From the NCBI GenBank assembly GCA_012518215.1, contig JAAYSV010000039.1, positions 1 to 55,951 on the forward strand: a stretch of 55,951 bases of DNA, read 5' to 3'. The stretch is from Bacillota bacterium. GTDB taxonomy: Bacteria > Bacillota > Dethiobacteria > DTU022 > PWGO01. The notes beneath the pieces are model-generated. The model searched no databases and was not told the origin of the DNA. It saw only the letters and a program-made list of their open reading frames with translations. The stretch's first letter is position 1. Each line of letters starts with the position of its first letter. Shown here in pieces: positions 17,911-26,397 of the stretch. The position numbers and the translations under genes were made by a program.

Positions 17911-18840
17911 TTGCCAATAGTCACTTCAACAGGGATGTTCAAAAGGGCTTATGACGAGGGTTATGCTATCGGGGCTTTCAATGTCAACAACATGGAAATC
18001 ATCCAGGGCATAACCGAAGCGGCCAAGGAAGTTAACGCACCGCTGATCCTGCAGGTTTCAGCCGGGGCAAGGAAATATGCAAACCATACTTATCTGATGA
18101 AACTTATCGAGGCAGCCGAAATAGAAACCGGGCTTCCAATATGCGTCCACCTTGATCATGGTGATTCCTTTGAATTGTGCAAGTCATGTATTGATGGAGG
18201 TTTTTCTTCGGTGATGATCGATGGTTCATTTCTCCCATTCGAAGAAAACATCAAATTGACCAGGCAGGTTGTAGATTATGCCCACGAAAAGGGCGTTGTG
18301 GTCGAAGGGGAATTGGGGCGTCTGGCTGGCATCGAGGATGCAGTAAACGTTGCGGATGAAGATGCTTCCTTTACGGATCCGGCCGAGGCCGAGGAGTTTG
18401 TGGAAAGGACGGGGGTTGATTCTCTGGCCATTGCCATAGGAACCAGCCATGGTGCTTTCAAATTCAAGGGTGAGCCAAGGCTGAGATTCGATATTCTGGA
18501 AGATATTCAGAAGAGACTTCCCGGGTACCCGATCGTGCTGCACGGCGCCTCATCGGTGATCCCCGAATTTGTGGATATGATCAACGAATATGGCGGGGAT
18601 ATGCCCGGGGCAAGGGGTGTCCCCGAGGAAATGTTGCGCAAAGCTGCTTCAATGGCTGTCTGCAAGATCAATATCGATTCTGACCTGAGGCTGGCCATGA
18701 CGGCAACGATCAGAAAACATCACGCCGAAAATCCAAGTCACTTCGATCCGAGGCAATATCTTGGCCCTGCCAGGGCTGCCATCAAGGAACTGGTGAAACG
18801 CAAGATCGTCAACGTCCTGGGTTGTGACGGAAAGGCCTGA
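17911..18840 (+). CDS. fba: class II (zinc) fructose-bisphosphate aldolase family protein
   Basis: Cleaves fructose 1,6-bisphosphate or a similar ketose bisphosphate in glycolysis/gluconeogenesis. Key parts: GAFNVNNMEI near the N-terminus, ICVHLDHGDSFELC (zinc His and catalytic Asp), VVEGELGRLAG (Glu ligand), AIGTSHGAFKF (His ligand) and VLHGASSV (His ligand and phosphate binding). The open frame runs from 17680, but AAGGAG at 17896-17901 lies 9 bases before TTG 17911 and a promoter sits in between, giving 309 residues, the normal length. Some related enzymes use tagatose bisphosphate or 6-phospho-5-keto sugars. A terminator follows, so it is a monocistronic unit. Confidence 0.92.
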   Translation: MPIVTSTGMFKRAYDEGYAIGAFNVNNMEIIQGITEAAKEVNAPLILQVSAGARKYANHTYLMKLIEAAEIETGLPICVHLDHGDSFELCKSCIDGGFSSVMIDGSFLPFEENIKLTRQVVDYAHEKGVVVEGELGRLAGIEDAVNVADEDASFTDPAEAEEFVERTGVDSLAIAIGTSHGAFKFKGEPRLRFDILEDIQKRLPGYPIVLHGASSVIPEFVDMINEYGGDMPGARGVPEEMLRKAASMAVCKINIDSDLRLAMTATIRKHHAENPSHFDPRQYLGPARAAIKELVKRKIVNVLGCDGKA

Positions 18841-18909
18841 TCCGGATTCTGTGGCTTCGATGAAAAAATATTGATTTGAAAGCGGAATCTGCATGTGCCA
18901 GATTGAACG

Positions 18910-18952
18910 AACCCTCCCCCGTTTCCGGAAGGCGATGGGGTGAGGGTTTTCT
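18910..18952 (+). terminator. intrinsic terminator after fba
   Basis: AACCCTC plus CCCC (18910-18920) pairs with GGGG plus GAGGGTT (18937-18948), and the stem is followed by TTTTCTT. Strong, G+C-rich stem. Confidence 0.8.
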
Positions 18953-19332
18953 TGTCATTATCACGGAGTTCAATACCAACTGAAGGGCGGCCCCGACATT
19001 GGCAAAACCACTCCCTGCATTGCCGCCATCCCGGCCACATCCATTGTCAATACCAATCCCCTCATTCACGGGGCAATGATGATTTTTAGCGTTGCAACAT
19101 TCTTCATTTTCCGGGCGATGCCTGTTGCCTTTCTGTGAAATCTTCCGGGGGCGGGCTTTTTCAACCGCAGAAGACCCCTGGCCGGTGTTTCCGTTTTGTA
19201 AAAGATGATCGTATCTACCCGGCCGGGGTCATCTCTTGCAATGGTTTTTCCAGGAACATCAAGAAACTTGCCGGAAGACAATGGCATGATAAAATTGATA
19301 TGTCGAATGCAAGCAAACGGGGTTGAGGCAAA
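18953..19332. other. intergenic region without recognisable content
   Basis: About 380 bases between the fba terminator and the FMN-binding gene. Both strands carry only unrelated open frames with no ribosome sites. I see no hairpin, promoter of quality or RNA motif in it. Confidence 0.4.
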
Positions 19333-19749
19333 ATGGGAAAAAAAATGGTTATTCTTTTTATCGGCCTGGTACTGGCGCTGGCAATCAGCCTTGTCGGTTT
19401 GAAATATATAGGTTTGCATATTGACAATTTTGACAGGCAGATGGAAGAGATAGCTGTTACCAACATTGATCTTTCCATGCTGGCCGATGGCCGTTACACC
19501 GGTGTCGGTAGATTATTTCTGATCTTCGCCCGGGTAGAGGTTACAGTTGAAAATGGCATGATCATGGCCATCGAGATCATGGAACATGGTAACTGTCGAT
19601 GTGCCGGGGCCGAGGGCATTATCGAACATGTCATTGCAGGCCAGACTCTGAAAGCAGGTACAATTTCAGATGACTCTTACAGCTGCAAGGTCATCCTGAA
19701 GGCTATCGTGAATGCTTTGGAGAATGCCGCCAAAGGATCGGCGCGTTGA
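19333..19749 (+). CDS. small FMN-binding domain protein, membrane-anchored
   Basis: 138 residues: one N-terminal transmembrane segment (VILFIGLVLALAISLVGL), then a domain resembling the extracytoplasmic FMN-binding fold of NqrC/RnfG (YTGVGRLFLIFARVEVTVENG, then IEIMEHGNC). The flavin attachment motif SGAT-x-S is replaced by SDDSYS, so covalent FMN would have to use Ser; binding may be lost or non-covalent. A possible role is extracytoplasmic electron transfer, but no partner oxidoreductase is adjacent. GGTTGAGG lies about 5 bases before the ATG. Confidence 0.7.
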   Translation: MGKKMVILFIGLVLALAISLVGLKYIGLHIDNFDRQMEEIAVTNIDLSMLADGRYTGVGRLFLIFARVEVTVENGMIMAIEIMEHGNCRCAGAEGIIEHVIAGQTLKAGTISDDSYSCKVILKAIVNALENAAKGSAR

Positions 19750-20210
19750 AAAACCTCTGCATGCCTGCATTCCTTTGAAATCGTTAAGAACCATTAATAC
19801 GCCATCAGCAAAGATCGGATTCCCCACCTTGAATTTCTCCCCTTCCCCCGTGCATTTTTGAACGGCATCTGCATCAATTTTCGTTTACCCTTCTTCTGGA
19901 TGGAACCGCCGACATTTACCTGTGCCATTTTTGAACCTGTATTATCATCGGATAGTCCCTATCCTGTTAGTAAACATAACATGTCAACTTGCAGGGCCCC
20001 CAAAAACCCTATAGGGGCTGTGATAATGGTTGAGCAAGTCATATCGAGTCGCTATAATTAAGTAAACATAATATTTTGCATGGAAGGTGGTGCAGAGCAT
20101 TTTATCCGGAAGAGGGGGTGTCGAAGAGAGCATATCCTGGTGGTATTCGAATGGCAAGTAGCGGGAATCGTTGCCATGATCCAATGATAACAAAGTTAGG
20201 ATGGTTGATT
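19750..20210. other. long leader region before the SH3-GH18 gene
   Basis: 460 bases. It contains a good promoter (20030-20058), the palindrome CCCTATAGGG (20008-20017) and two copies of AGTAAACATAA (19969-19979 and 20061-20071). No gene is convincing. Confidence 0.45.
20030..20058 (+). promoter_or_regulatory. promoter of the SH3-GH18 gene
   Basis: TTGAGC at 20030-20035 and TATAAT at 20053-20058, 17-base spacer. The transcript would carry a leader of about 145 bases before the ATG at 20211. Confidence 0.65.
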
Positions 20211-22346
20211 ATGAGTAAAAAAATAACGACTTGCGTGATTCTTCTGTTTCTACTGTTATCTTTTTTTACCGGCGGTTTGACGGCGGAGGCTTCCAACTTT
20301 CCTGAAGTGTCCGTAACGGCAGATTCACTCAATTTCCGTCTCGGGCCGGGAACCCAGTATTTTTCCATGGAGGCCCTGGCCAGGAATACCAGATTGTCCG
20401 TACTGGCTACCGAAAATGGGTGGTTTCTGGTCAGGAAAAATGATGGTTCCACGGGGTGGGTATCTGCCCGGTATACTTCCAATCCTGCAGCTGCCGGGCC
20501 GATTTCACTTGCGGGAACAGGAAAAGCAAAGGTTGATGTCAACAGTTTGAATATACGTACCGGTCCTGCTATTTCCTATCCCAGAATTGACAGCCTGGGC
20601 CGAGGTACGGAACTCGGGGTACTGGCTGAAGAGAATGGGTGGCTGCTCGTCCGCCTTACATACGGTTCCACCGGATGGGTTTCAAAATCATATGTCAGCG
20701 GTTACGATGCGGTCCAATCACCAGATCGGGTTGCGGTAAATGCCAGCGGTTTGAATTTCAGGCTCGGTCCGGGGACACAGTACTGGTCGAAGGAAGTCCT
20801 GGGCCGTGGTACGGCACTGACCGTGCTGGCCCGAGAGAATGGGTGGCTTCTTTCCCGCCAGAATGACGGAACTACCGGTTGGGTTTCGGGGCAGTACACT
20901 ACCAACCCTTCCGCCAGGGGCACCGTTTCTTTGGAAGGTAACGAAACTGTTCGTGTAGCGGCGGCGGATGGGCTGAACATCCGTTTCGGCCCCGGGGTAG
21001 AATTTGCAAGATTCGACACCTTACCCCGGAAAACACTGCTGCAGGTGCTGGCAAGGGAGGGAGGCTGGTTGCTGGTACGTCTTCCTTACGGCTCGACCGG
21101 CTGGGTATCTGCCCTGTATACGAGCAACGACCAGCCCGGTGGCGGTGACCAGCCCGATCCCGGTGGTGACCAACCCGATCCCGGCGGCGAAGAACCCGAT
21201 CCCGGCGGCGAACAGCCCGATCCCGGCGGCGAACAGCCCGATCCCGGCGGTGACCAGCCCGGTGGCGGTGATCAGCCCGGCGACCCTCAAGGGATGAAAG
21301 TGGTGGGTTACTATTCCTCCTGGTCGGCATACAGCGGTTTTACGCCCAGCAACATAGATGCCTCCAGGCTGACCCATATCAATTATGCTTTTGCCGACAT
21401 CGGTTGGGATCTCAAGGTAGCCGTGGGTGACCCGGCCGTTGACCCGAGCAATTTCAGCAAACTCAATGCCCTGAAACAGAGGTATCCTCATCTCAAAACG
21501 CTGATTTCGGTGGGTGGCTGGACCTGGTCGGGGAAATTTTCCGATATGGCCCTGACCGATGCATCCAGAACCGCATTTGCAGACAGCTGCGTGGATTTTA
21601 TCCTGAGGTACGGGTTTGATGGTGTGGACCTTGATTGGGAATACCCGGTCGGGGGTGGGATGTATTCAAACGGGAACAGGCCACAGGATAAACAGAATTT
21701 CACCCTTCTGCTGAAAAAAATCCGGGAGAAGCTCGATGCCCAGGGTGCACGTGATGGGCGTGATTACCTGCTGACCATCGCTGGCGGAGCCAATACCGCT
21801 TATACCAACAACACCGAAATGGGTGTGTTGCATCGCTATCTGGATTTTGCCAACATCATGACCTACGATATCCATGGAAACTGGGATGCTTATACGGATT
21901 TCAACGCCCCTCTGTACACCAGCAGCGATTACTCGCCGCAGTACAAGTGGAGTGTGGATGCCGGGGTAAAAGCATGGTTGAATGCCGGTTTCCCGAAGGA
22001 CAAACTGGTAGTGGGGGTTCCCTTCTACGGGCACAGGTATGACGGGGTTGCCAATTCCAACAATGGCCTGTATCAGCGTTATTCCTCGGGGGGATCTTCC
22101 ATCGGTTACGACGAGGTAGTGGCTGGCTATCTGCATGCTCCGGGTTACAGGCGCTATTATCATGCTGAATCGATGGTCCCGTGGCTGTTCAACGGTTCCA
22201 CATTTATCAGCTACGAGGACGAACAGTCGATAAAACTGAAAGCCAACTATATCAGAGATAATGGATTTGCCGGAGCAATGATATGGGAATTGAGTTACGA
22301 CCCCGACCGTGTTCTGCTGAATTCACTCTATAATGGGCTGAAATAA
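20211..22346 (+). CDS. secreted GH18 glycoside hydrolase with four bacterial SH3 domains
   Basis: 711 residues. A signal peptide (VILLFLLLSFFTGGLTAEA) leads to four SH3b repeats of about 60 residues, each with LN-(F/I)-R-x-G-P and ending in STGWVS or TTGWVS, which bind cell-wall peptides. A spacer of seven-residue repeats (Gln-Pro-Asp-Pro-Gly-Gly-Asp type) follows. The GH18 barrel begins MKVVGYYSSWSAY and has SVGGWTWSGKF and the full catalytic motif DGVDLDWEYP, plus MTYDIHG and GAMIWELSYD. It is expected to cut chitin-like or peptidoglycan-related beta-1,4 GlcNAc polymers at the surface. ATG 20211 is chosen because AGGATGG precedes it and the signal peptide starts there; the frame opens at 20076. 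Confidence 0.92.
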   Translation: MSKKITTCVILLFLLLSFFTGGLTAEASNFPEVSVTADSLNFRLGPGTQYFSMEALARNTRLSVLATENGWFLVRKNDGSTGWVSARYTSNPAAAGPISLAGTGKAKVDVNSLNIRTGPAISYPRIDSLGRGTELGVLAEENGWLLVRLTYGSTGWVSKSYVSGYDAVQSPDRVAVNASGLNFRLGPGTQYWSKEVLGRGTALTVLARENGWLLSRQNDGTTGWVSGQYTTNPSARGTVSLEGNETVRVAAADGLNIRFGPGVEFARFDTLPRKTLLQVLAREGGWLLVRLPYGSTGWVSALYTSNDQPGGGDQPDPGGDQPDPGGEEPDPGGEQPDPGGEQPDPGGDQPGGGDQPGDPQGMKVVGYYSSWSAYSGFTPSNIDASRLTHINYAFADIGWDLKVAVGDPAVDPSNFSKLNALKQRYPHLKTLISVGGWTWSGKFSDMALTDASRTAFADSCVDFILRYGFDGVDLDWEYPVGGGMYSNGNRPQDKQNFTLLLKKIREKLDAQGARDGRDYLLTIAGGANTAYTNNTEMGVLHRYLDFANIMTYDIHGNWDAYTDFNAPLYTSSDYSPQYKWSVDAGVKAWLNAGFPKDKLVVGVPFYGHRYDGVANSNNGLYQRYSSGGSSIGYDEVVAGYLHAPGYRRYYHAESMVPWLFNGSTFISYEDEQSIKLKANYIRDNGFAGAMIWELSYDPDRVLLNSLYNGLK
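21147..21251 (+). repeat. five 21-bp tandem repeats encoding the linker of the GH18 enzyme
   Basis: Five units of the type GACCAGCCCGATCCCGGCGGT lie head to tail, with an 18-bp shortened unit on each side. Each encodes a Gln/Asn/Glu-Pro-Asp-Pro-Gly-Gly-Asp/Glu step. Third-position changes are few, so the array is young or homogenised and its copy number may vary between strains. Confidence 0.9.
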
Positions 22347-22376
22347 ATCTGTCAGCCCGGTTCGTGCAAAAAGGAA

Positions 22377-22408
22377 GGGGGACTCTTTGCAGTTCCCCTC
22401 TTTTTTTA
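22377..22408 (+). terminator. intrinsic terminator after the SH3-GH18 gene
   Basis: GGGGGACT (22377-22384) pairs with AGTTCCCC (22391-22398) around a six-base loop; the stem is followed by TCTTTTTTT. Confidence 0.85.
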
Positions 22409-22472
22409 TTCCGGAAACAGGTGGTAAAACGAGGCCGGTTGGTATGCAGAGACAGTGAACCGTGAATTGTGT

Positions 22473-22501
22473 TTGACATGAAATAGGACCTTGTTTATAC
22501 T
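22473..22501 (+). promoter_or_regulatory. promoter of the PLP decarboxylase gene
   Basis: TTGACA at 22473-22478 and TATACT at 22496-22501 with a 17-base spacer, about 60 bases upstream of the start codon. Confidence 0.75.
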
Positions 22502-22561
22502 TGAACTTAAGGAATTCGTGTCATTCTCCATCATCAATAACGTAGAAAGGAGCCATGTAAA

Positions 22562-24001
22562 ATGAGCATTCCGCAAAAAGGCAGAAGTAAAGAAGAGATC
22601 ATGGAAATTTTGAGGCAGTACAAGAAAGATGATGTTGATTGGCGTAGTGGAAAGGTTTTTGCATACGTATTCATGGCCAACCCGGAAGCCGAGGAAGTTG
22701 TCAAGGAAGCATATATGGAATTTTTGACGGAAAACGGGCTTGACCCGACTTCTTTTCCCAGCCTGGCTCGCATAGAAAAGGAAGTGGTCAGGGGAGTCAT
22801 TGACCTTCTCAGAGGTGGCGAGGAGGCTGTTGGTAACATAACATCCGGTGGTACCGAAAGTATCCTGCTGGCCGTCAAGACAGCCCGTGACAGGGCTGCG
22901 GCAGAAAAACCTCATATCAAAGCGCCGGAGATGGTTGTTTCTCAGAGTGCCCATAGCTCATTTCACAAGGCAGCACAATACTTCGGGGTCAAACTGGTGA
23001 TGACCGAATTTGACGATGATTTTCGTGCAGATGTGGATTTGATGCGCCGGGCTATCAACGACAATACCATTCTTCTTGTAGCTTCGGCACCTAGCTATGC
23101 GCAGGGGGTAATGGATCCCGTACCCGAAATCGGGCAGCTGGCCCTTGAACACGACTTGCTTTTACATGTGGATGCTTGCATGGGGGGGATCATGCTTTCC
23201 TTCATGCGGGACATGGAGGGTTATGATGTTCCGGATTTTGATTTCACGGTACCTGGTGTTACCTCCATATCGGCCGATTTGCACAAATTTGGCTATGCTG
23301 CCAAGGGGGCATCGGTTATCGCTTACAGAAACAAAGACATCAGAAAGCATCAGATTTTTGCCACAACTGCAACTTCTGCTTATGCGATGTTCAATACCAC
23401 GATGCTCAGCAGCAAGACTGGCGGTTCCATGGCAGGCGCCTGGGCAGCCCTCAATTTTTTGGGACGTGATGGCTACCTCGAGGTAACAGATAATGTGATG
23501 AAGGGCGTCCGTCGCATGATGGAAGGGATCAATTCTATCGATGGCCTGTATGTTCTTGGCGAACCGATCATGAGTATCTTCTCATTTGCTTCAAAGGACA
23601 AGGATATCAATGTCTTTCAGCTGGCCAATTACATGGCCAGAAGGGGTTGGTACTTGCAGCCGCAGTTTTCTAGCAAAAAGAATCCGCTCAACCTTCACAT
23701 CACGTTGATGAATCACAATGTCCCCCGTGTTGAAGAGTTTCTGAAAGACCTGGCTGAATGTGTGGAAGAAGTCAAGGCAGCAGACGACAAGATCGACAGC
23801 GAGGCTGTACGCGAGCAGGTCAAGAACATGTTGGCTGCTTTCGGGGACGATGCCGCCGAGAGATTCATGGAAATGGCGGGTATCGGTGGTGGCGATAGCA
23901 ATGTTGATGACCTCGGCCTGGTTAGCAGCATCCTTGATGCTCTGCCTCACGAAATTTCCGGGGAATTGCTGGTTGAGTTTGTCAACAATCTATTTGTATA
24001 A
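22562..24001 (+). CDS. PLP-dependent decarboxylase/lyase, sphingosine-1-phosphate-lyase-like
   Basis: 479 residues, fold type I group II decarboxylase family. Seen: GNITSGGTESILLAVK (92-106, phosphate loop), SAHSSFHKA (129-137), LLHVDACMGG with Asp204 pairing the pyridine nitrogen, and SADLHKFGYAAKGASVI with Lys242 as the internal aldimine. The SADxHKxGYxxKG form is that of sphingosine-1-phosphate lyases and archaeal tyrosine/aspartate decarboxylases; the length and the GGTES block favour the lyase-like branch. Substrate could be a phospho-sphingoid base, an amino acid or another amino alcohol phosphate. AGAAAGGAG lies about 7 bases before the ATG. An amidohydrolase follows after 14 bases, so the two probably act in one pathway. 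Confidence 0.85.
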   Translation: MSIPQKGRSKEEIMEILRQYKKDDVDWRSGKVFAYVFMANPEAEEVVKEAYMEFLTENGLDPTSFPSLARIEKEVVRGVIDLLRGGEEAVGNITSGGTESILLAVKTARDRAAAEKPHIKAPEMVVSQSAHSSFHKAAQYFGVKLVMTEFDDDFRADVDLMRRAINDNTILLVASAPSYAQGVMDPVPEIGQLALEHDLLLHVDACMGGIMLSFMRDMEGYDVPDFDFTVPGVTSISADLHKFGYAAKGASVIAYRNKDIRKHQIFATTATSAYAMFNTTMLSSKTGGSMAGAWAALNFLGRDGYLEVTDNVMKGVRRMMEGINSIDGLYVLGEPIMSIFSFASKDKDINVFQLANYMARRGWYLQPQFSSKKNPLNLHITLMNHNVPRVEEFLKDLAECVEEVKAADDKIDSEAVREQVKNMLAAFGDDAAERFMEMAGIGGGDSNVDDLGLVSSILDALPHEISGELLVEFVNNLFV

Positions 24002-24015
24002 AAAATGATGAGGGG

Positions 24016-25056
24016 ATGTGGCTGGATGTGAACGAGAAAAGGGTTTTCAAAAATTGGCGCGCACTGGCGGAACTGGATTATTTCGAATTGTTGGATGACG
24101 GGCGCCTGGCCCTGGTGGTCCCGGAACTGGATAACCTGATTGATTTCCACACACATCTGGGTTGGACGGTTCTTCTTGCACCCAAGGTCGATGTGTTGAA
24201 AGAGACACCGGAGATACTTCATAATTTCGAGGCTGATCTGGAGCTGGACCTCGATGTTTACATGGGGCAGAATTTTCACGATGTTCGTCCCAACTGGGGG
24301 GTAGAGGACTATGTCCCCTGCGCTCTTTATCCCTGGAGAGGGGGAAAACATCATACTCATACCATCCCCAACCTGATCAGAGAGATGGATGCCCTCAAGA
24401 TCGACATCAGTGTCTCGTTGAGCCTGGATATTTTCAACTCCTACAATTCACGCCGATTCGGGCAGGCCATGCGTTTCAATCCCCGGTTGGTTTTTTACTG
24501 TTGCGTGCATCCCGGTCACAAGAGGCGGGAAGCGCTGATCGATGAATATCTGGCCCTGGGAGCCCGCGGCATGAAACTGCATCCAGAAATGCAATTGCAG
24601 GCGGTCAGCACCCCGCAGATGATCAGCCTCATGAAATTATGGCAGAAGAAATCGGGGGGAATGCCCATTCTGGCCCACAGTGGCTTTAACGGCTTTGAAC
24701 CCAAGGTGGCCCGTGAACATGCGGATATCAAACATTTTTGGGTTATGGCCGAAACTCTCGATGAAAGCCCCTGCATTCTTGGTCATGCAGCGATGAACTA
24801 TTATCGTGAGGCAACGGAGATTGCCGAAAAATTTCCGAATGTATATCTGGAAGTGAGCGGACAGCCGAAGAAACATTTGCTGGAGATACTGGATCGGATC
24901 GGACCCGATCGTCTTCTGTTTGGAACAGATTGGCCGATCTATCCCCAAGCAATTTCCCTGGCCAAGGTGCTTTTAGCGACGGAAGGCGAGCCGGAGGCGC
25001 GGATCAAGATACTTCGCGATAACGCCCGCAAGTTGTTGGACCGATATCAAGAATAG
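24016..25056 (+). CDS. amidohydrolase 2 family metal-dependent hydrolase
   Basis: 346 residues with a TIM-barrel metal site: FHTH (44-47) at the end of the first strand, GMKLHPE in the middle, PILAHSGF, and LLFGTDWP with the late Asp ligand. The family hydrolyses or decarboxylates small aromatic or amide substrates. GAGGGG directly abuts ATG 24016, so the real start may be GTG 24028, 12 bases after it. It forms an operon with the decarboxylase and ends at a strong terminator. The joint substrate is unknown. Confidence 0.82.
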   Translation: MWLDVNEKRVFKNWRALAELDYFELLDDGRLALVVPELDNLIDFHTHLGWTVLLAPKVDVLKETPEILHNFEADLELDLDVYMGQNFHDVRPNWGVEDYVPCALYPWRGGKHHTHTIPNLIREMDALKIDISVSLSLDIFNSYNSRRFGQAMRFNPRLVFYCCVHPGHKRREALIDEYLALGARGMKLHPEMQLQAVSTPQMISLMKLWQKKSGGMPILAHSGFNGFEPKVAREHADIKHFWVMAETLDESPCILGHAAMNYYREATEIAEKFPNVYLEVSGQPKKHLLEILDRIGPDRLLFGTDWPIYPQAISLAKVLLATEGEPEARIKILRDNARKLLDRYQE

Positions 25057-25118
25057 AATGCAAAGACATCCCTGCTTGAACGTAGCCGTTTAAGGGCCCT
25101 GTCATATGGACCTGTCTG

Positions 25119-25146
25119 GCCGATCGACTGATCGGCTTTTTTTTTT
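25119..25146 (+). terminator. strong intrinsic terminator after the decarboxylase-amidohydrolase operon
   Basis: GCCGATC pairs with GATCGGC around a four-base loop (25119-25136), followed by ten T residues. Confidence 0.93.
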
Positions 25147-25180
25147 AGCAGGAATTGAATCTTGAGTGGCGAATTGTATT

Positions 25181-25200
25181 GTATCATAAAAAAATGATAC
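25181..25200. promoter_or_regulatory. perfect inverted repeat upstream of the TRAP operon
   Basis: GTATCAT (25181-25187) and ATGATAC (25194-25200) are separated by six A residues. The half-sites and A-rich centre fit a dimeric repressor operator; an RNA hairpin is the other reading. It lies 59 bases before the dctP-like start. Confidence 0.45.
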
Positions 25201-25258
25201 GGGTTTCCAGGTTTCTTTTTTTTATTGGAGATCGGATCATGGAAAGAGGGGTGTGGGT

Positions 25259-26299
25259 GTGAAGAGGAGGAAAATCATAATATTTGTTTCAATAATGTTG
25301 GCTTTGTTCACGGTTTGTGGATGCGCCAATGACCGGGTTGGGGATGGCGAAGAGGTTTTTGAATTCAATCTGGCCCATTTCTTTCCGGTTACTCATCCTG
25401 CCGAGAAGGTACTGGTGGATAGCTGGATCGACGCCATCCTGGAAGCCACGGATGGTCGGGTGAAGATAACCAGTTATCCCCAGGAGACACTCTGCAAAGC
25501 GGATGAAATATATGAGGGGGTTGTTTCCGGGTACGCCGACATCGGTCTTTCCTGCTTTGCCTACACCCGCGGTCGTTTTCCGCTTCTCGAGGCATTTGAA
25601 CTGCCGGGGGTTGTTTATGAGAGTTCCTGGGCGGCCAGCAAGATTGCCTGGGATGGCATCAGGGAACTTGATCTGGAAGAAGTGCAGGATACAAAGCTTA
25701 TGATGGTTCTGGCCACGGGATCGGGGGATCTTTTTACCACAAAACCGGTGAACAATCTCGAGGATCTACAGGGGATGAAGATCAGGGCCACCGGCCTGAG
25801 TGCCGAAACACTTAAAACACTTGGAGCAGTTCCCGAGGCGATGCCCCAGTCAGATGCCTACGAGGCACTATCACGTGGGCTGGTTCAGGGCAACCTTGCT
25901 CCGGTTGAGGTGTTGCAGGGGTGGGGGCATGCGGATGTTACCGATTATCTTACCTTTACCCCATTTCTTTACAATACGCTGTTTTTCATTACCATGAATC
26001 TTGAAAAATGGAATGCTCTTCCTGAAGATCTCCAGGAGGCGATCCTGAAAGTAAACGAGCGGATCCACGAAGATCTGGCCTGTAGCTTGTGGGATGAGCA
26101 GAATCGGGAAGCCCTGGATTGGGCACGGGACGAAAAGGGGATGGAAATGATCACCCTTGCGGATGCGGAAGCAGCAAGATGGATAGAGGCCGTGGTGCCG
26201 ATCCAGGAGGATTTTGTGGAACGGATGAGCAAACAGGGTCTTGATGGCCGGACGGTTCTGGACAAAGTCATACAGCTGGCCGGGCAGTACGGGAAGTAA
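25259..26299 (+). CDS. dctP: TRAP transporter substrate-binding lipoprotein (DctP family)
   Basis: Extracytoplasmic receptor for a carboxylate. Basic start, hydrophobic segment and lipobox (LFTVCGC) show membrane tethering. The mature protein has the family pattern: FNLAHFFPVTHP at the first strand, the signature region around LQGMKIRATG with the Arg that binds the substrate carboxylate, and Gln/Asn-rich YEALSRGLVQGNLAPVEVLQGWG. GTG 25259 has AGAGGGG 7 bases upstream and is preferred to the in-frame GTG 25253. It is followed by the two membrane subunits, so a full transporter is encoded. The substrate is unknown; the preceding amidohydrolase operon hints at organic acid use. Confidence 0.9.
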   Translation: MKRRKIIIFVSIMLALFTVCGCANDRVGDGEEVFEFNLAHFFPVTHPAEKVLVDSWIDAILEATDGRVKITSYPQETLCKADEIYEGVVSGYADIGLSCFAYTRGRFPLLEAFELPGVVYESSWAASKIAWDGIRELDLEEVQDTKLMMVLATGSGDLFTTKPVNNLEDLQGMKIRATGLSAETLKTLGAVPEAMPQSDAYEALSRGLVQGNLAPVEVLQGWGHADVTDYLTFTPFLYNTLFFITMNLEKWNALPEDLQEAILKVNERIHEDLACSLWDEQNREALDWARDEKGMEMITLADAEAARWIEAVVPIQEDFVERMSKQGLDGRTVLDKVIQLAGQYGK

Positions 26300-26397
26300 C
26301 GGAAAACGGTTATCATTCCGTTGTTGCAGCAATACATGGAAAACATATTCAAATATAGATCAAATGCATTGATTCAGTACAGGATGGTGTTCATTTT

